Part shown: positions 1 through 10,009 of the stretch, in pieces
Numbering within the stretch: the first letter of the stretch is position 1
Layout of the letters: the number at the start of each line of letters is the position of its first letter
NCBI RefSeq assembly: GCF_035658495.1
Contig: NZ_CP141944.1
Coordinates: 3,261,001 to 3,325,000 of the forward strand
DNA: 64,000 nt
Origin: Novosphingobium sp. RL4
Lineage (GTDB): Bacteria; Pseudomonadota; Alphaproteobacteria; Sphingomonadales; Sphingomonadaceae
Reading direction: 5' to 3'
The notes under the pieces: model-generated
Database searches by the model: none
Told to the model about the DNA's origin: nothing
What the model saw: only the letters and a program-made list of their open reading frames with translations
Position numbers and translations under genes: made by a program

Positions 1-534
1 GTAGCTCGACAGTTCCAGCACATAGACGCCGCCCTCGGGCAGCGGAACTTCGCCAAGCACCGGCACGCCGATGTTGCCGCCGACGCGCGCGGGCACTCCG
101 GCGCTTTCGAGAAGGTGGTGGACCAGCGAGGTCGTGGTGGACTTGCCGTTGGTGCCGGTGATGCCCACCACGCGGTGCGCAGGCAAACCGCCCTCGCCGG
201 GCACGATCGTGCGCGCCAGTGCGAAAAGCTCAATATCGCCGATTACCGGCACGTCCTGACGGCGCGCGACCTCGGCGATCGGATGCTTGTTCAGCGGAAC
301 GCCGGGCGAGACGATGACGCCGTCATAGCCGGTAAGATCAGCCGTGACCGGATCGGCCACTTCGATGCTCTCGTCCTGGCTGCGTGCGCAGAGCGCCTGG
401 CGCGGTTCCTCGCGCGAATCCCAGGCCATGACGTGAGCGCCGCTCGCCAGCAGCGTCTCGACCGCGGTGAGGCCCGAGCGCGCGAGCCCTAGGACCGCAT
501 AGCGTTTTCCGGCGAAGGCGGGGGAGACGATCAC
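1..534 (-). CDS. murD: UDP-N-acetylmuramoylalanine--D-glutamate ligase MurD, N-terminal part
   Basis: MurD adds D-glutamate to UDP-MurNAc-L-Ala in the cytoplasm during peptidoglycan precursor synthesis. Only the first 178 codons are present; the gene continues past the left edge. The protein begins with a Rossmann-like nucleotide-binding segment (AVLGLARSGL) and reaches the Mur-ligase P-loop GITGTNGKST, followed by GGNIGVPVL. I chose the GTG at 532-534 because the ATG that overlaps the mraY stop runs into a stop after five codons. It lies 10 bases after mraY, as the last visible gene of the division/cell-wall operon. The identity is clear from motifs and from gene order. Confidence 0.93.
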   Translation of the reverse strand, partial: MIVSPAFAGKRYAVLGLARSGLTAVETLLASGAHVMAWDSREEPRQALCARSQDESIEVADPVTADLTGYDGVIVSPGVPLNKHPIAEVARRQDVPVIGDIELFALARTIVPGEGGLPAHRVVGITGTNGKSTTTSLVHHLLESAGVPARVGGNIGVPVLGEVPLPEGGVYVLELSSY

Positions 535-544
535 GTCGGGCGCC

Positions 545-1615
545 TCATCGTAGCTTGAGCGTCGAAAGGCCGATCACCGCAAGGACGATCGAAATGATCC
601 AGAAGCGGATGACAACGGTGGATTCCTTCCAGCCCTTCTGCTCGAAGTGGTGGTGGATCGGCGCCATGCGGAACACGCGGCGACCGGTCCGCTTGAACCA
701 GAAGACCTGGATTATGACCGAAACAGCCTCCAGCACGAACAGGCCGCCGACGATGGCCAGCACGATCTCGTGGTGCGCGGCAACGGCGATGGCGCCCAGT
801 GCGCCGCCCAGTGCAAGGCTGCCGGTGTCGCCCATGAAAACGGCTGCAGGCGGCGCGTTGAACCACAGGAAGGCGAGGCAGGCCCCGATGATGCCGGCGC
901 AGAATACCGCCAGTTCACCTGCGCGCGGCACGTGCGGGATGCCAAGGTAGTTGGCATAGTCCACGCGGCCGGCAAGGTAGCAGATGATCGCGAAAGTGCC
1001 GGCCGCGATCACCACCGGCATCGTGGCAAGGCCGTCGAGACCGTCGGTCAGGTTCACCGCATTGCCGGCGCCCACGATCACCACGGCCGCAAAGACGTAA
1101 TAGAACGGGCCGAGCGGGATATAGCGCCCCGAAAGGAACGGCACGTAGAGGTTCGTATTGAGCTGGCTGACGATGATGTACGAGGCGATCCCCGCAACCA
1201 CGAATTCGAGCGCCAGCCGCAGCTTGCTCGACAGGCCGGCCGTGCTGCGCTTGGCCACCTTGTCGTAATCGTCGAGGAAGCCGATGATGCCGAAGCCCAC
1301 CGTGACGGCGACACAGGCCCAGACGAACGGGTTCTTCACGTCCATGAACAGGATCATCGCGCTGACCAGCGCAGTGAGGATCATGAGCCCGCCCATCGTG
1401 GGGGTGCCGCGCTTGGCAAGGTGGCTTTGCGGGCCGTCCTCGCGGATCGGTTGCCCCTTGCCCTGACGTACGCGCAGCATGTTGATGAAGCGCGGGCCGA
1501 TCAGCAGCCCGATGCCCAGCGCCGTCATCAGCGCCGCGCCCGACCGGAACGACTGGTATCGGAAGAGGTTGGACAGTCCCTCGAAATGGAACCATTCTGC
1601 GATGAGATACAGCAT
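545..1615 (-). CDS. mraY: Phospho-N-acetylmuramoyl-pentapeptide transferase MraY
   Basis: MraY is the integral membrane enzyme that moves phospho-MurNAc-pentapeptide from UDP onto undecaprenyl phosphate, making lipid I. The 356-residue length is normal for the family. Multiple hydrophobic segments are evident, with the aspartate motif DDYDK at residues 115-119, the [11 protein letters not shown] motif at 185-195, and the C-terminal PIHHHFE histidine motif. It lies between murF (17 bases upstream) and murD in the usual dcw order and is surely co-transcribed with them. Confidence 0.97.
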   Translation of the reverse strand: MLYLIAEWFHFEGLSNLFRYQSFRSGAALMTALGIGLLIGPRFINMLRVRQGKGQPIREDGPQSHLAKRGTPTMGGLMILTALVSAMILFMDVKNPFVWACVAVTVGFGIIGFLDDYDKVAKRSTAGLSSKLRLALEFVVAGIASYIIVSQLNTNLYVPFLSGRYIPLGPFYYVFAAVVIVGAGNAVNLTDGLDGLATMPVVIAAGTFAIICYLAGRVDYANYLGIPHVPRAGELAVFCAGIIGACLAFLWFNAPPAAVFMGDTGSLALGGALGAIAVAAHHEIVLAIVGGLFVLEAVSVIIQVFWFKRTGRRVFRMAPIHHHFEQKGWKESTVVIRFWIISIVLAVIGLSTLKLR

Positions 1616-1632
1616 CTTGCGGGGGAGCCCCC

Positions 1633-3180
1633 CTACCCTTCCTGTTTGTCGAGCGCGGTCACCAGGGAAGCCAGGCCCACCGAGTTCGAGCCCTTGACCA
1701 GGATGACGTCATCCCGTTCGAGACCGAATTCGCGCAGAGCGTCGACAGCTTCCCGCACAGTCAGGCAATGCGCGAAGGGCACGTCCTTGCCAAGCGGAAG
1801 CGCCCCGGATTTCCCCAGTTCCCCGGAATTCTCCCCCGCTTCAAGGGCTTTTGCGAGCGGGGCCATCTCCTCGCCCACCAGCACGGCGTAATCGACACCC
1901 GCTTCGCGGATCGGGCCGGCAAGCGCGGCGTGATAGTCAGGGCCGTGGCTGCCCAGTTCCTTCATCGCGCCGAGCACGGCAATACGGCGGTGCGCCGGCG
2001 TGCGGCCAAGCTGGTCCAGCGTCGCGCGCATGGAGGCGGGATTGGCGTTGTAGCTCTCGTCGATCAGCAAGGCCTTCGCGGAAGCGGCGCGGCGCCCGTC
2101 AGCATTGGGTTCGGCGCCGGGCTCCCCACCCGGAACGTCGATCTGAAGCCGGGCGCCGCGCCCAGGCAACCCGCCCATTTCGGCGAGCGCCACGCCTGCG
2201 GCACCGAGGTCTCCCTTGACCCCGCGTACCGCGGCCATGACCGCGAGCGAATTGATCACATGATGTTCACCGGGCGAGGCGACGGTGTAGCAAACCCGCC
2301 GGTCCCCCATGTCGATCGTCACCAGCGAGCCGCCTCCGATCGCCGGAACCGCATCCAGCAACCGCACGTCGGCGTCTCGCGCCTTGCCGAAGGAGACCAC
2401 TTGCGCGCCCGCTTCGAGCGCGGCTTCCTTCAGCCTGTTGAAATAGGGGCTGTCGGCCGGGATCACGGCCACGCCGCCCTTCTCCAGCCCTTCGAAGATT
2501 TCCGCCTTGGCGTCGGCGATGGCCTCCATCGAACCCAACATCTCGATGTGGGCGGGCGCGATGGTAGTGATGACCGCGACGTTCGGACGGACCTGGCGGG
2601 TCAGCCCGGCAATTTCGCCGGCGTGGTTCATTCCCATCTCGAAAATGCCGAAACGCGCACGCGCGGGCATTCGCGCAAGGCTCAGCGGAACGCCGACATG
2701 GTTGTTGTAGCTCTTGACCGAACGATGGGCATCACCCCGGCTGGCGCGGTCGAGCGCAGCCCAGATCGCCTCCTTCACGCCGGTCTTTCCGACCGAACCC
2801 GTCACGCCGATGATCGGCCCGCGCGACCGGATGCGCGCGGCGGCCCCCAGCCGCTCCAGCGCCTCGGTCGTGTCCTCCACCAGGATGTGGGGACCATCGA
2901 CCGGCCGATCGACCACGGCTGCAGCCGCACCCTTGGCAAAAGCCCCATCGACGAAGCGATGACCGTCCATGGCCTCGCCCTTGAGCGCGAAGAACAGGTC
3001 GCCGGGCTCGACGTCGCGGCTGTCGATCTCGACGCCGGAAACGGTGAAGTCACCGCTGGCCGTACCCTTCAGAACCCGCGCCAGCGTGGCCGAGTCCCAA
3101 AGCGCGAGAGGCCACGGAGAGAGCGGGTTTTCCTCGGCCGCATCGCTGGGCCACTCGAGGATCCGGGCTACAGCATTCAT
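1633..3180 (-). CDS. murF: UDP-N-acetylmuramoyl-tripeptide--D-alanyl-D-alanine ligase MurF
   Basis: MurF adds the D-Ala-D-Ala dipeptide to the UDP-MurNAc-tripeptide in the cytoplasm. The 515-residue protein has the substrate-binding N-domain ([16 protein letters not shown]), the ATP P-loop GVTGSVGKT at residues 125-133, and the ligase C-domain with [10 protein letters not shown]. It is slightly longer than the common 450-480 residues. The extra length is an acidic/proline-rich N-terminal extension and a Gly/Ala-rich insertion before DESYNANP. It is six bases from murE and 17 from mraY, so it is inside the operon. Confidence 0.96.
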   Translation of the reverse strand: MNAVARILEWPSDAAEENPLSPWPLALWDSATLARVLKGTASGDFTVSGVEIDSRDVEPGDLFFALKGEAMDGHRFVDGAFAKGAAAAVVDRPVDGPHILVEDTTEALERLGAAARIRSRGPIIGVTGSVGKTGVKEAIWAALDRASRGDAHRSVKSYNNHVGVPLSLARMPARARFGIFEMGMNHAGEIAGLTRQVRPNVAVITTIAPAHIEMLGSMEAIADAKAEIFEGLEKGGVAVIPADSPYFNRLKEAALEAGAQVVSFGKARDADVRLLDAVPAIGGGSLVTIDMGDRRVCYTVASPGEHHVINSLAVMAAVRGVKGDLGAAGVALAEMGGLPGRGARLQIDVPGGEPGAEPNADGRRAASAKALLIDESYNANPASMRATLDQLGRTPAHRRIAVLGAMKELGSHGPDYHAALAGPIREAGVDYAVLVGEEMAPLAKALEAGENSGELGKSGALPLGKDVPFAHCLTVREAVDALREFGLERDDVILVKGSNSVGLASLVTALDKQEG

Positions 3181-3186
3181 CGCCTA

Positions 3187-4650
3187 CTACCTTCCCTGCG
3201 GACCAGACATTTCCCTGGCCACGGTGACGTCGTCGAATGGCAGGACGCGCACTGCATCGCCGCTGCCGATGATCTGCCCCTGTTCGTGCCCCTTGCCGGC
3301 GATGAGGACGATGTCCCCCCGCCCGGCTTCGGCGATGGCCGCACCGATCGCCTCGCGCCGATCGCCGATTTCTCGCGCGCCGCCGCTCATTCCGGCGAGA
3401 ATCATGGCGCGAATTGCCGCCGGGTCTTCCCCGCGCGGGTTGTCGTCAGTGACGATCGCCACGTCCGCACCCTCGCTGGCCACCCGGCCCATTTCCGGCC
3501 GCTTGCCCTGGTCCCGGTCGCCGCCCGCGCCGAATACCACGATCAGGCGTCCTTCCACATGGGGACGGAGCGCCGCGATCGCCGCTTCCAGCGCATCGGG
3601 CGTATGCGCATAGTCGACATAGACCGGCGCGCCTACCGAGGAAATCGCCGCACGCTCCAGCCGCCCGCGCACGGTCACGAGCCGCTTCAGGGCATCGAAC
3701 GTCGTGTGCGCATCGCCGCCGCTGGCCAGCACCAGCCCCGCCGCGACAAGCGAATTTGCCGCCTGATAGGCGCCGATCAGCGGGAGCTCGAGCACGTAGG
3801 CTTTGCCCTCATGCTCGAGCTCCAGCTTCTGGCCGAGTCCGCCCGGCTTGCGACCCGAGAGGCGGATGCTGGTGCCCTTGGCACCCACGGTGAACGTCTT
3901 GAGCCCGCGCTGCTCGGCGTGGGCAATGGCTTTGTCGGACCACGGATCGTCGGCCCAGATCACGGCGGTGCCGCCATCGACGACCACTTCGTCGAACAGG
4001 CGCATCTTCGCCGCGAAATAGTCGTCCATGTCTGCGTGGTAGTCGAGATGGTCGCGCGAGAGGTTGGTGAAGGCGCCCGCCGCCACGCGCGGTCCCTCGA
4101 TGCGGAACTGCGAAAGACCGTGGCTCGACGCTTCGTAAGCGACGTGGGAAACACCCTCGCGCGCAAGACCAGTGAGGTTGGCCAGGAAAGTCACGATATC
4201 CGGAGTGGTGAGGCCGGTGGAAACCGTTTCGTCGCTGGTGGTGACGCCGAGCGTACCGATCGAGGCGGCGCGCTGGCCGGCCATGCGCCAGATCTGACGG
4301 GTCAGTTCCACGGTCGAGGTCTTGCCGTTGGTGCCGGTGACGGCCACCAGCGTCTCCGGCACGGGCTGGAAGAACGGCGCGGCAAGTCGCGCGAAGAGAC
4401 GGCGCGGCTCGGGATCGGCGAAGTGCACCGCACCTTCGACCCTGGCATCGCGATGCGCCACGACAGCTACGGCGCCAGCCTCGATGGCGGCGGTGATATA
4501 ATCTTCGCCGTTGAACCTGGCGCCCCGGAACGCGCCGAACACCGTGCCGGGCGCGACCTTGCGGTGATCGATGGCAAAGCCGGTCACATTGGCATCAGCG
4601 CCCTCGGCCAGAGGAACATCGGCAGCAGCGCAGAGGGCAGTCAATTTCAT
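3187..4650 (-). CDS. murE: UDP-MurNAc-L-Ala-D-Glu:meso-diaminopimelate ligase MurE
   Basis: MurE adds the third amino acid to the peptidoglycan stem. The sequence shows the P-loop VTGTNGKTS at residues 104-112, a DYAHTPDAL segment, and the motif DNPR at 403-406. In this family DNPR marks meso-diaminopimelate specificity rather than lysine, so the cell wall is predicted to be meso-DAP type, as in Gram-negative bacteria. The 487-residue length is normal. It is ten bases downstream of ftsI and six upstream of murF in the operon. Confidence 0.96.
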   Translation of the reverse strand: MKLTALCAAADVPLAEGADANVTGFAIDHRKVAPGTVFGAFRGARFNGEDYITAAIEAGAVAVVAHRDARVEGAVHFADPEPRRLFARLAAPFFQPVPETLVAVTGTNGKTSTVELTRQIWRMAGQRAASIGTLGVTTSDETVSTGLTTPDIVTFLANLTGLAREGVSHVAYEASSHGLSQFRIEGPRVAAGAFTNLSRDHLDYHADMDDYFAAKMRLFDEVVVDGGTAVIWADDPWSDKAIAHAEQRGLKTFTVGAKGTSIRLSGRKPGGLGQKLELEHEGKAYVLELPLIGAYQAANSLVAAGLVLASGGDAHTTFDALKRLVTVRGRLERAAISSVGAPVYVDYAHTPDALEAAIAALRPHVEGRLIVVFGAGGDRDQGKRPEMGRVASEGADVAIVTDDNPRGEDPAAIRAMILAGMSGGAREIGDRREAIGAAIAEAGRGDIVLIAGKGHEQGQIIGSGDAVRVLPFDDVTVAREMSGPQGR

Positions 4651-4660
4651 TCTTCCAGGC

Positions 4661-6436
4661 TCACTCTTCAGCGGTTCCGGCCGGGATCAGCGGCTTGAGG
4701 TCGGAAATGTCGATGTCGCGGGTTTCGTCGGGCATGATGCCCAGCAGCGGCCCGATGCGCGGGACCACGCGCTGGATCACCGGCGCCGAGTTCCACGCGG
4801 CAGTGCGCTGGAACGAGGTTGCCTCGGTACCCTGTGGCTCGTCCATCATGGCGATGACGACGTAGCGCGGGCGGTCCATCGGGAAGGCGGCGGCGAAGGT
4901 CGCCACCAGCGAGTGCTTGCGGTAACCGCCGACGCCCGGCTTTTCGGCCGATCCGGTCTTGCCCCCGACACGGAATCCCGGCGCGTCGGCCTTGCGGCCG
5001 GTGCCGTAGGACACGATCATGCGCAGGAGCTGGCGCATGCGCGCGCTGGTCGCGGCGGTGAACACGCGGCGACCGGCAGGAACCTGCGATGGCTCAAGCT
5101 TCTTGAGCGTCGCCGGACGCCAGATGCCGCCGTTGACGAGCGAGGCATAAGCCGAGGCGAGATGCAGCGGCGTCACGGCGATACCGTGGCCATAAGCAAC
5201 CGTCATCGTACGCAGACGCGGCCATTCACCACGCGGCCACAGCGGGAAGCCGCGCGCAGGCAGCTCGACATAGGGACGCTGGTTCATCGCCAGCGATTCC
5301 ATGGTCTTCTTGAGCCGCTCGCCGCCAAGCTCGTCCGCGATATGGGCCGTGACCGTGTTCGACGAGTGGATCAGCGTTTCCAGCACGTTCAGCGAACTGC
5401 CGTAGTTGTGCAGGTCATGGATCGTGAACTTGCCGACGTGAAGCGGCGTTGCCGGCCAGCGACGGCGCAAGTCGGTGATCGTGCCCGCGTCGAGCGCGGC
5501 AGCGACGGTGATCGGCTTGAAGGTCGAACCGAGTTCGTAGACCTGGTTGGTCACGCGGTTGAAACCACGCGGCACGTTGCCGTCCCGCGCCTGCTCCTCG
5601 GTGATGACGAGATCGCTGGGCTGGACGTGGTTCGGATCGAACGAGGGCAGCGACGCCAGCGCCAGGATCTCGCCGGTATCCACGTCGAGAATGACGCCGG
5701 CCGCACCCTTCGCCTTGCTCAGCGCCATGCCCTTGCCCAGTTCATCTTCCAGCGCGCTTTGCACGCGGAAGTCGATCGAGAGCACTGCAGGGTTGGCACG
5801 CCCTTCAGGGCTGGTGAGCTGCTTGTCGAAAGCCTGCTCCATGCCGACCTGGCCCTTGCCGAAAGTATCGACATAACCGAGCACCGAGGCCGCCATCGAA
5901 CCCTGCGGGTAGAAGCGCGTGGCTTCCTGCGGGTATTCGAGCGCCGGCTCGCCCAGCGCGTGAACCTTGTTTGCGTCCTCGGGAAGGATCGACTTGCGCA
6001 GATAGCCAGGCTTGTCCGACGAAAGCTTGGCGATAAGCTCGGCCCGGTCGAGATCGGGGAAGATGCGGATCAGGCCGTCAGCGACCTGGGCCGGCGTGTG
6101 GACCAGCGCGGAACCGGCGCTCATCGCCTTGGGGTTGAACCACAGCGAATAAGTCCGGAACTCGCGGGCCAGCGGCACGCCATTGCGGTCGACGATCTCG
6201 CCCCGCTGCGGAACCAGCAGATCGGACAGGTCGCCACCGCGCACCGACGGGCCGGTTACGCCAAGGTAAAGGATACGGAAAAGCGCCAGCAACCCGACGA
6301 GCGTGAAAACCCCCAGAATCCAGAGCGTGCGCATCTTCGCGACCAGCAGCGATTGCTGCCGGACGTTGAACAGCTTGCGCCGGCCGGTCGAGACCGTGGT
6401 GGGGATCGCTCCGATCGGGAAGGCCGGGGCGTTCAC
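4661..6436 (-). CDS. ftsI: Septal peptidoglycan transpeptidase FtsI (PBP3)
   Basis: FtsI is the division-specific class B penicillin-binding protein that cross-links septal peptidoglycan in the periplasm. The 591-residue chain has a basic cytoplasmic N-terminus, one membrane segment around residues 37-58, a PBP dimerisation domain (QRGEIVDRNG at about 77-86), and the transpeptidase domain. That domain carries the active-site STFK at 304-307, SSN at 358-360 and KTGS at 493-496. Its start overlaps the end of the FtsL-like gene by four bases, which implies translational coupling. Confidence 0.96.
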   Translation of the reverse strand: MNAPAFPIGAIPTTVSTGRRKLFNVRQQSLLVAKMRTLWILGVFTLVGLLALFRILYLGVTGPSVRGGDLSDLLVPQRGEIVDRNGVPLAREFRTYSLWFNPKAMSAGSALVHTPAQVADGLIRIFPDLDRAELIAKLSSDKPGYLRKSILPEDANKVHALGEPALEYPQEATRFYPQGSMAASVLGYVDTFGKGQVGMEQAFDKQLTSPEGRANPAVLSIDFRVQSALEDELGKGMALSKAKGAAGVILDVDTGEILALASLPSFDPNHVQPSDLVITEEQARDGNVPRGFNRVTNQVYELGSTFKPITVAAALDAGTITDLRRRWPATPLHVGKFTIHDLHNYGSSLNVLETLIHSSNTVTAHIADELGGERLKKTMESLAMNQRPYVELPARGFPLWPRGEWPRLRTMTVAYGHGIAVTPLHLASAYASLVNGGIWRPATLKKLEPSQVPAGRRVFTAATSARMRQLLRMIVSYGTGRKADAPGFRVGGKTGSAEKPGVGGYRKHSLVATFAAAFPMDRPRYVVIAMMDEPQGTEATSFQRTAAWNSAPVIQRVVPRIGPLLGIMPDETRDIDISDLKPLIPAGTAEE

Positions 6437-6999
6437 TGCTGGGCAGCCTCCGCCACCTCGATCCGCGCCAGGCGGCTGCCGAGCGCGGCAGCATCACGCG
6501 CGAGCTGATCTCGTTCCGGGTCGCGGCTCTTGCCACCGGCGCCCTTGGCCTCGGCTGCCGGAAGCGCGGCGGCGGTCGCCCCCGTCACAGGCGAAACCAT
6601 CGCGAGCAACCCGCCGTTCGAAGCATCGCCCTGGCCCTGCGCCGGATCGCCCGCCGTGTCGGCATTGGCGTAGCGGATCGGAGCCGGCGCACCGGGGCCG
6701 ACCGGCATGCCGAGCGCGGCAAGCTGGCGCTCGCCTTCGATGTACTGGCCCGCCGTGGGCGCCTTGTAGCCGAACTCCAGGTCGTTGAGTTCCTTGAGCG
6801 CCTGCTGGTTCGAGCGGGTCTGGAACTCGGTCTCCAGGAAATTGATGTCCTGCTGAACCCACACGATCCGCTTCTCGGTATCGTGGACCTGGCTCTTCAC
6901 CGCGTTCACGCGCAAGGTCAGGCCGATCGTCAGCGCGCCGCAGACCAGCAACACGGAAATCCATCCAATCGAATGGACGCGATCGCGAGTGAGGTTCAT
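6433..6999 (-). CDS. ftsL: FtsL-like division protein
   Basis: This is a small single-pass membrane protein in the position always held by ftsL between rsmH and ftsI. Residues 12-30 form one hydrophobic segment. A heptad-rich stretch (about 32-75) follows and is probably the periplasmic coiled coil that pairs with FtsB. After residue 85 there is a long Pro/Ala/Gly-rich tail ending in [12 protein letters not shown], making it 188 residues against about 100 in E. coli. FtsL sequence is poorly conserved, so the call rests mainly on topology and position. It overlaps both neighbours by four bases (ATGA). Confidence 0.8.
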   Translation of the reverse strand: MNLTRDRVHSIGWISVLLVCGALTIGLTLRVNAVKSQVHDTEKRIVWVQQDINFLETEFQTRSNQQALKELNDLEFGYKAPTAGQYIEGERQLAALGMPVGPGAPAPIRYANADTAGDPAQGQGDASNGGLLAMVSPVTGATAAALPAAEAKGAGGKSRDPERDQLARDAAALGSRLARIEVAEAAQQ

Positions 7000-8015
7000 G
7001 AGGCACTCCTGTGGTCTTTACGGCCATCTGGCGTTCTTGGGGGAGCATCGGTGCGCAGCGCGGCGCGCAGGGTTGCGGATCGGGAACGGGGATTGGCGGC
7101 AAGTTCCGCCTCCCCCGGCCGCACGGCCTTCGCCACTTGCGCGAACGTCGCCTGCGGGCCGGAGCCGACTTGCGGCAGATGCCGCGAGGTGCTCTTGGCC
7201 TGACCGGCGGCATCTCTCAGGAAGCGCTTGACCTTGCGGTCCTCGAGACTGTGGAAGGTCACTATTGCCAGCCGCCCCCCGGCGCGCAGCAGCGTTTCAG
7301 CCCCTTCCATCCCGGCATCGAGTTCGTCGAGCTCTCCGTTCACGTGGATACGGATTGCCTGGAAGCTGCGCGTCGCCGGATCCTTCGGCGCGGAAGCTCC
7401 CTTGTAATTGGCATTATAGCCCACCGCCTTGCGGACCACGCGGGCGAGTTCGCCCGTGGTCTCGATCGGACGCGCGGCCACGATCGCGCGGGCTACGCGG
7501 CGCGACTGGCGCTCCTCGCCGTAAAGGTAGAGCACGTCGGCGATCTCGGCCTCGTCGGCCTCGTTCACGAAATCCGCTGCAGAGAGCCCGGCCTGGCTCA
7601 TGCGCATGTCGAGCGGCCCATCGGCGCTGAAGGCAAAGCCGCGCTCGGCCTGATCCAGTTGCATCGAGGACACGCCGATATCCATGACCACGCCGTCCAC
7701 TTGCGTGATCCCCGCCTCGATCAGGCTTTCCGCCATTTCGGAGAACCGGCGCGGATGCAGCACGAGCCGCGGCGGAACGGTGTCCAGCTCCGGCCATTTC
7801 GCACGGTTCTGCTCGATCGCGGCGATGGCGTCGGGATCGCGGTCGAAGGCATGCACGGTCGCGCCCGCATCGAGCAGCCGGCGTGTGTAGCCGCCCGCGC
7901 CCAGGGTACCGTCGACGATGACGTCGCCGCCCTGGGGGTTCAGGGCGGCGACGACCTCCTCCAGGAGCACAGGAACGTGGGGAACGCCCTCGGGTATGGT
8001 GCGAGAGGCGCTCAT
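6996..8015 (-). CDS. rsmH: 16S rRNA (cytosine1402-N4)-methyltransferase RsmH
   Basis: RsmH methylates N4 of C1402 in 16S rRNA. The start at [10 protein letters not shown] is preferred to a longer upstream option because its ATG overlaps the mraZ stop (ATGA at 8012-8015) and the protein then begins, as usual, just before HVPVLLEEV. The SAM-binding motif [10 protein letters not shown] is at residues 35-44. The sequences [18 protein letters not shown] and [13 protein letters not shown] ([14 protein letters not shown]) are typical. The length is 339 residues. Confidence 0.95.
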   Translation of the reverse strand: MSASRTIPEGVPHVPVLLEEVVAALNPQGGDVIVDGTLGAGGYTRRLLDAGATVHAFDRDPDAIAAIEQNRAKWPELDTVPPRLVLHPRRFSEMAESLIEAGITQVDGVVMDIGVSSMQLDQAERGFAFSADGPLDMRMSQAGLSAADFVNEADEAEIADVLYLYGEERQSRRVARAIVAARPIETTGELARVVRKAVGYNANYKGASAPKDPATRSFQAIRIHVNGELDELDAGMEGAETLLRAGGRLAIVTFHSLEDRKVKRFLRDAAGQAKSTSRHLPQVGSGPQATFAQVAKAVRPGEAELAANPRSRSATLRAALRTDAPPRTPDGRKDHRSAS

Positions 8016-8509
8016 TTCTTCGAAGCTTTCTGAAGTTCCTTGGCCGCAAGGCTGCCGCAGGCGGTCTGTGCCGCCTTCCAGCCATCGTCCATATTGTTGA
8101 GGTTTTCCGGGCTCCACACCGTGAAGAAGCGGCCGTTGCCGCGGAAGTAGAGCTGGTCGGTTACATTGGCGAGCGCGGCAAGGTCCTCAGGCAGGACGAA
8201 GCGGCCACTGCCGTCGAACGGCACTTCATAAGAGGCGTAGATGTCGCTGGCGCGCTTTTCCGCGTCGAAATCCTTGCCGGCACGTAGAGCCACCTCCTGC
8301 TGCTCGCGGATTTCCTGTTCGAAATCCTGGATGCGCGAGAGCCCGAAGCCGACAAGGCAGGGCCAGCGATCGTGGGTGGTCAGGCAGAGCAGATCCTTGC
8401 CGCTCGATTCGCGCACGGTGCCGCGGAACGCATTGGGCAGCACGAAACGGTTCTTGTCGCGTAGCAGCGAAAAGCCCTGTCCGTTGTAGATGTATGGCTG
8501 CCCAGCCAT
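8012..8509 (-). CDS. mraZ: Transcriptional regulator MraZ
   Basis: MraZ is a ring-forming DNA-binding protein with two SpoVT/AbrB-like halves. In other bacteria it represses its own division/cell-wall operon. Both halves are visible: [11 protein letters not shown] near residues 19-29, and [11 protein letters not shown] near 99-109. The 165 residues include a short lysine-rich tail (KASKK). It is the first gene of the operon and overlaps rsmH by four bases. The GGGA repeats at 8646-8687 are a good candidate for its operator. Confidence 0.94.
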   Translation of the reverse strand: MAGQPYIYNGQGFSLLRDKNRFVLPNAFRGTVRESSGKDLLCLTTHDRWPCLVGFGLSRIQDFEQEIREQQEVALRAGKDFDAEKRASDIYASYEVPFDGSGRFVLPEDLAALANVTDQLYFRGNGRFFTVWSPENLNNMDDGWKAAQTACGSLAAKELQKASKK

Positions 8510-8637
8510 GTGTCCCTGTCGCCCCTAAGGTTGCCTCTCGGGCATGACGGAGACCCTCCGACCGCGCGCTCACGCGATCGGGCCCGGACCCTGCAAGCAA
8601 GGCACGGCGAGACTCAGCCATTCCGATTGACCATGCT

Positions 8638-8643
8638 TTTATA
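8638..8643 (-). promoter_or_regulatory. Candidate -10 element of the mra operon
   Basis: On the minus strand this reads TATAAA, a near-consensus -10 box about 130 bases before the mraZ start. No good -35 is visible; the -35 region is occupied by the GGGA repeats. The rest of the 325-base gap (8510-8834) between mraZ and the next gene holds no recognisable coding sequence. Inferred only. Confidence 0.45.
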
Positions 8644-8644
8644 A

Positions 8645-8688
8645 CGGGAATTTTGGGGATTAAAGGGAAATGTGGGGATCAACGGGAT
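8645..8688. promoter_or_regulatory. MraZ operator: five tandem GGGA repeats
   Basis: GGGA occurs at 8646, 8656, 8665, 8675 and 8684 on the plus strand, a spacing of 10, 9, 10 and 9 bases. That places all five on nearly the same face of the helix. MraZ is known to bind short direct repeats (TGGG-type in E. coli, about ten bases apart) before its own gene. The site directly abuts the candidate -10 box, which fits repression. Which strand the repeats should face relative to mraZ is not something I can verify. Confidence 0.72.
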
Positions 8689-8834
8689 TTAATCGGCGGA
8701 TTTCTTCGGATTTTCAGCACAGTTCGTCTTCACGGAGATAAGTGTTAAACTATGGGAAACTACAAAAATCGCTGATTTTCAGGGACTTTCCCTTAGTTCA
8801 GCGATCAATCGGCCTCATCCCCGCTCCAACCCCG

Positions 8835-9677
8835 TCAATCCCCACTTTCGGCACCGAGGATCATCGCGGCGAGCACTCTCCGGCAAATGGCCTGCCTGCC
8901 GACGTCAGGTGATTCTTCGAACAAGGCGGCATCGGAAACCGCAAAAACCCGGCCATGCCCGATCTTGCACCGTGCAATCAGCCCTTCGGATTCGATCCGG
9001 CAGGCATCCCGCGCATCCCCGGGTTTCCCGTCCTTCCCGTGTTTTCCCGATTCCGGGAGCCGATCCCCGGAATTCCCCGAAGACCGAAAGCGGCCCGCCA
9101 GGTTCACGGGAAACTCGCCGACGAAGCTTGCCGCCATCCGCTCGCCCGCGGGTTGCCCCTCGTCGAACTCCATGCGAAGCCCCCAATGCGCGAGAATGGG
9201 CGATAGCATCGCCATGTCCTGCGGGCGGCGCGGATCGCCAAGGGCGTGGCGGGAGGGCATCGTCAGCATGGGGTCGGCAAACAGCAGTACCCTGCCCCCA
9301 TCACGCACCCAGCGATCAAGCGCGACGTTCTCTTGCGGCGAGAATGGACGTGGCTGCGCCAGCACCAGCAACCCATCATGCGGCAGCGGAAGGACGCCGT
9401 TTGCATCGGCAAGCGTGTCCAGCGGCACCAGCTTGCCCGCGTCCGACAGCACCGGACCAGCCCAATGCTGCGGCCGGTCAGCGGCGAGCAGATCCCGGAT
9501 GTCGTCGCTCTCGGCCCAGAGGATTGGCAGGCTGGTGTAGAGCCCCACCTCGCGATCGGCGCGAGGTGGGCGGGAATCGCCGCAGGAGGCGAGCGCCAAG
9601 GCGCCCGCCAGCAACGTCAGTACAGGGCGCAGATTATTGGCCGCCGGCCGGAGATGCGGGCGGCGCGCCCGGATCAC
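8835..9677 (-). CDS. Putative lipoprotein, GldG/DUF4350-like
   Basis: The function is unknown. The N-terminus has a basic stretch, a hydrophobic segment and a lipobox-like LASC near residue 31, so it is probably a lipid-anchored envelope protein. The body resembles the Rossmann-like fold of GldG-type or DUF4350 proteins (LLVLAQPRPFSPQENVALDRWVRDGGRVLLFADP), and the end reads IGHGRVFAVSDAALFEE. These domains often accompany ABC-2 transporters, but none is next to it here. The start overlaps the end of the preceding small membrane protein by 44 bases. That suggests either coupling or a later, non-ATG start. Confidence 0.55.
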   Translation of the reverse strand: MIRARRPHLRPAANNLRPVLTLLAGALALASCGDSRPPRADREVGLYTSLPILWAESDDIRDLLAADRPQHWAGPVLSDAGKLVPLDTLADANGVLPLPHDGLLVLAQPRPFSPQENVALDRWVRDGGRVLLFADPMLTMPSRHALGDPRRPQDMAMLSPILAHWGLRMEFDEGQPAGERMAASFVGEFPVNLAGRFRSSGNSGDRLPESGKHGKDGKPGDARDACRIESEGLIARCKIGHGRVFAVSDAALFEESPDVGRQAICRRVLAAMILGAESGD

Positions 9678-9993
9678 TCACCTCGCCGGTGGGCGTCGGA
9701 CTGGGGTCGGAGGCTGGCACCACGCCGATATCGGCAAGCGGGTCGCTCGCCTGCTTCTTGGGCTTGGCATCGGCTGCAACGACCTGCCGGATGGGATCTT
9801 CGGTGTCGATCAGGCGGGTGCGGTCGTTGATGATATTGGCGAGGCCGACGATGAGCAGCATGGCGCAGAGGCCGAACAGCCCCACTTGTAACCGATGTAC
9901 CGCCTGCGAACGCAGTTCGCGCGCCGAGGGCGGCACGAAGTGCTGGGGCGTCGTGATCGGCTCGATCATCGTAGGCGGAATGTGTCCTGCCAT
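9634..9993 (-). CDS. Small single-pass membrane protein, unknown function
   Basis: This 119-residue protein is not recognised. Residues about 36-55 (VGLFGLCAMLLIVGLANII) form one membrane segment. The tail is rich in Pro, Ala, Asp and Ser and is probably extracytoplasmic. A second possible ATG eight codons downstream cannot be excluded. It lies 16 bases after the cysteine synthase-like gene and overlaps the putative lipoprotein, so the two envelope proteins are probably made together. Confidence 0.6.
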   Translation of the reverse strand: MAGHIPPTMIEPITTPQHFVPPSARELRSQAVHRLQVGLFGLCAMLLIVGLANIINDRTRLIDTEDPIRQVVAADAKPKKQASDPLADIGVVPASDPSPTPTGEVSDPGAPPASPAGGQ

Positions 9994-10009
9994 CGACAGA
10001 TCGTTTACC

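Noticed and set aside
1768..4698. A 976-codon open frame on the plus strand opposite murF and murE
   Set aside because: It is antisense to two well-defined Mur ligases, has an Arg/His/Gly-rich composition typical of GC-rich shadow frames and no domain.
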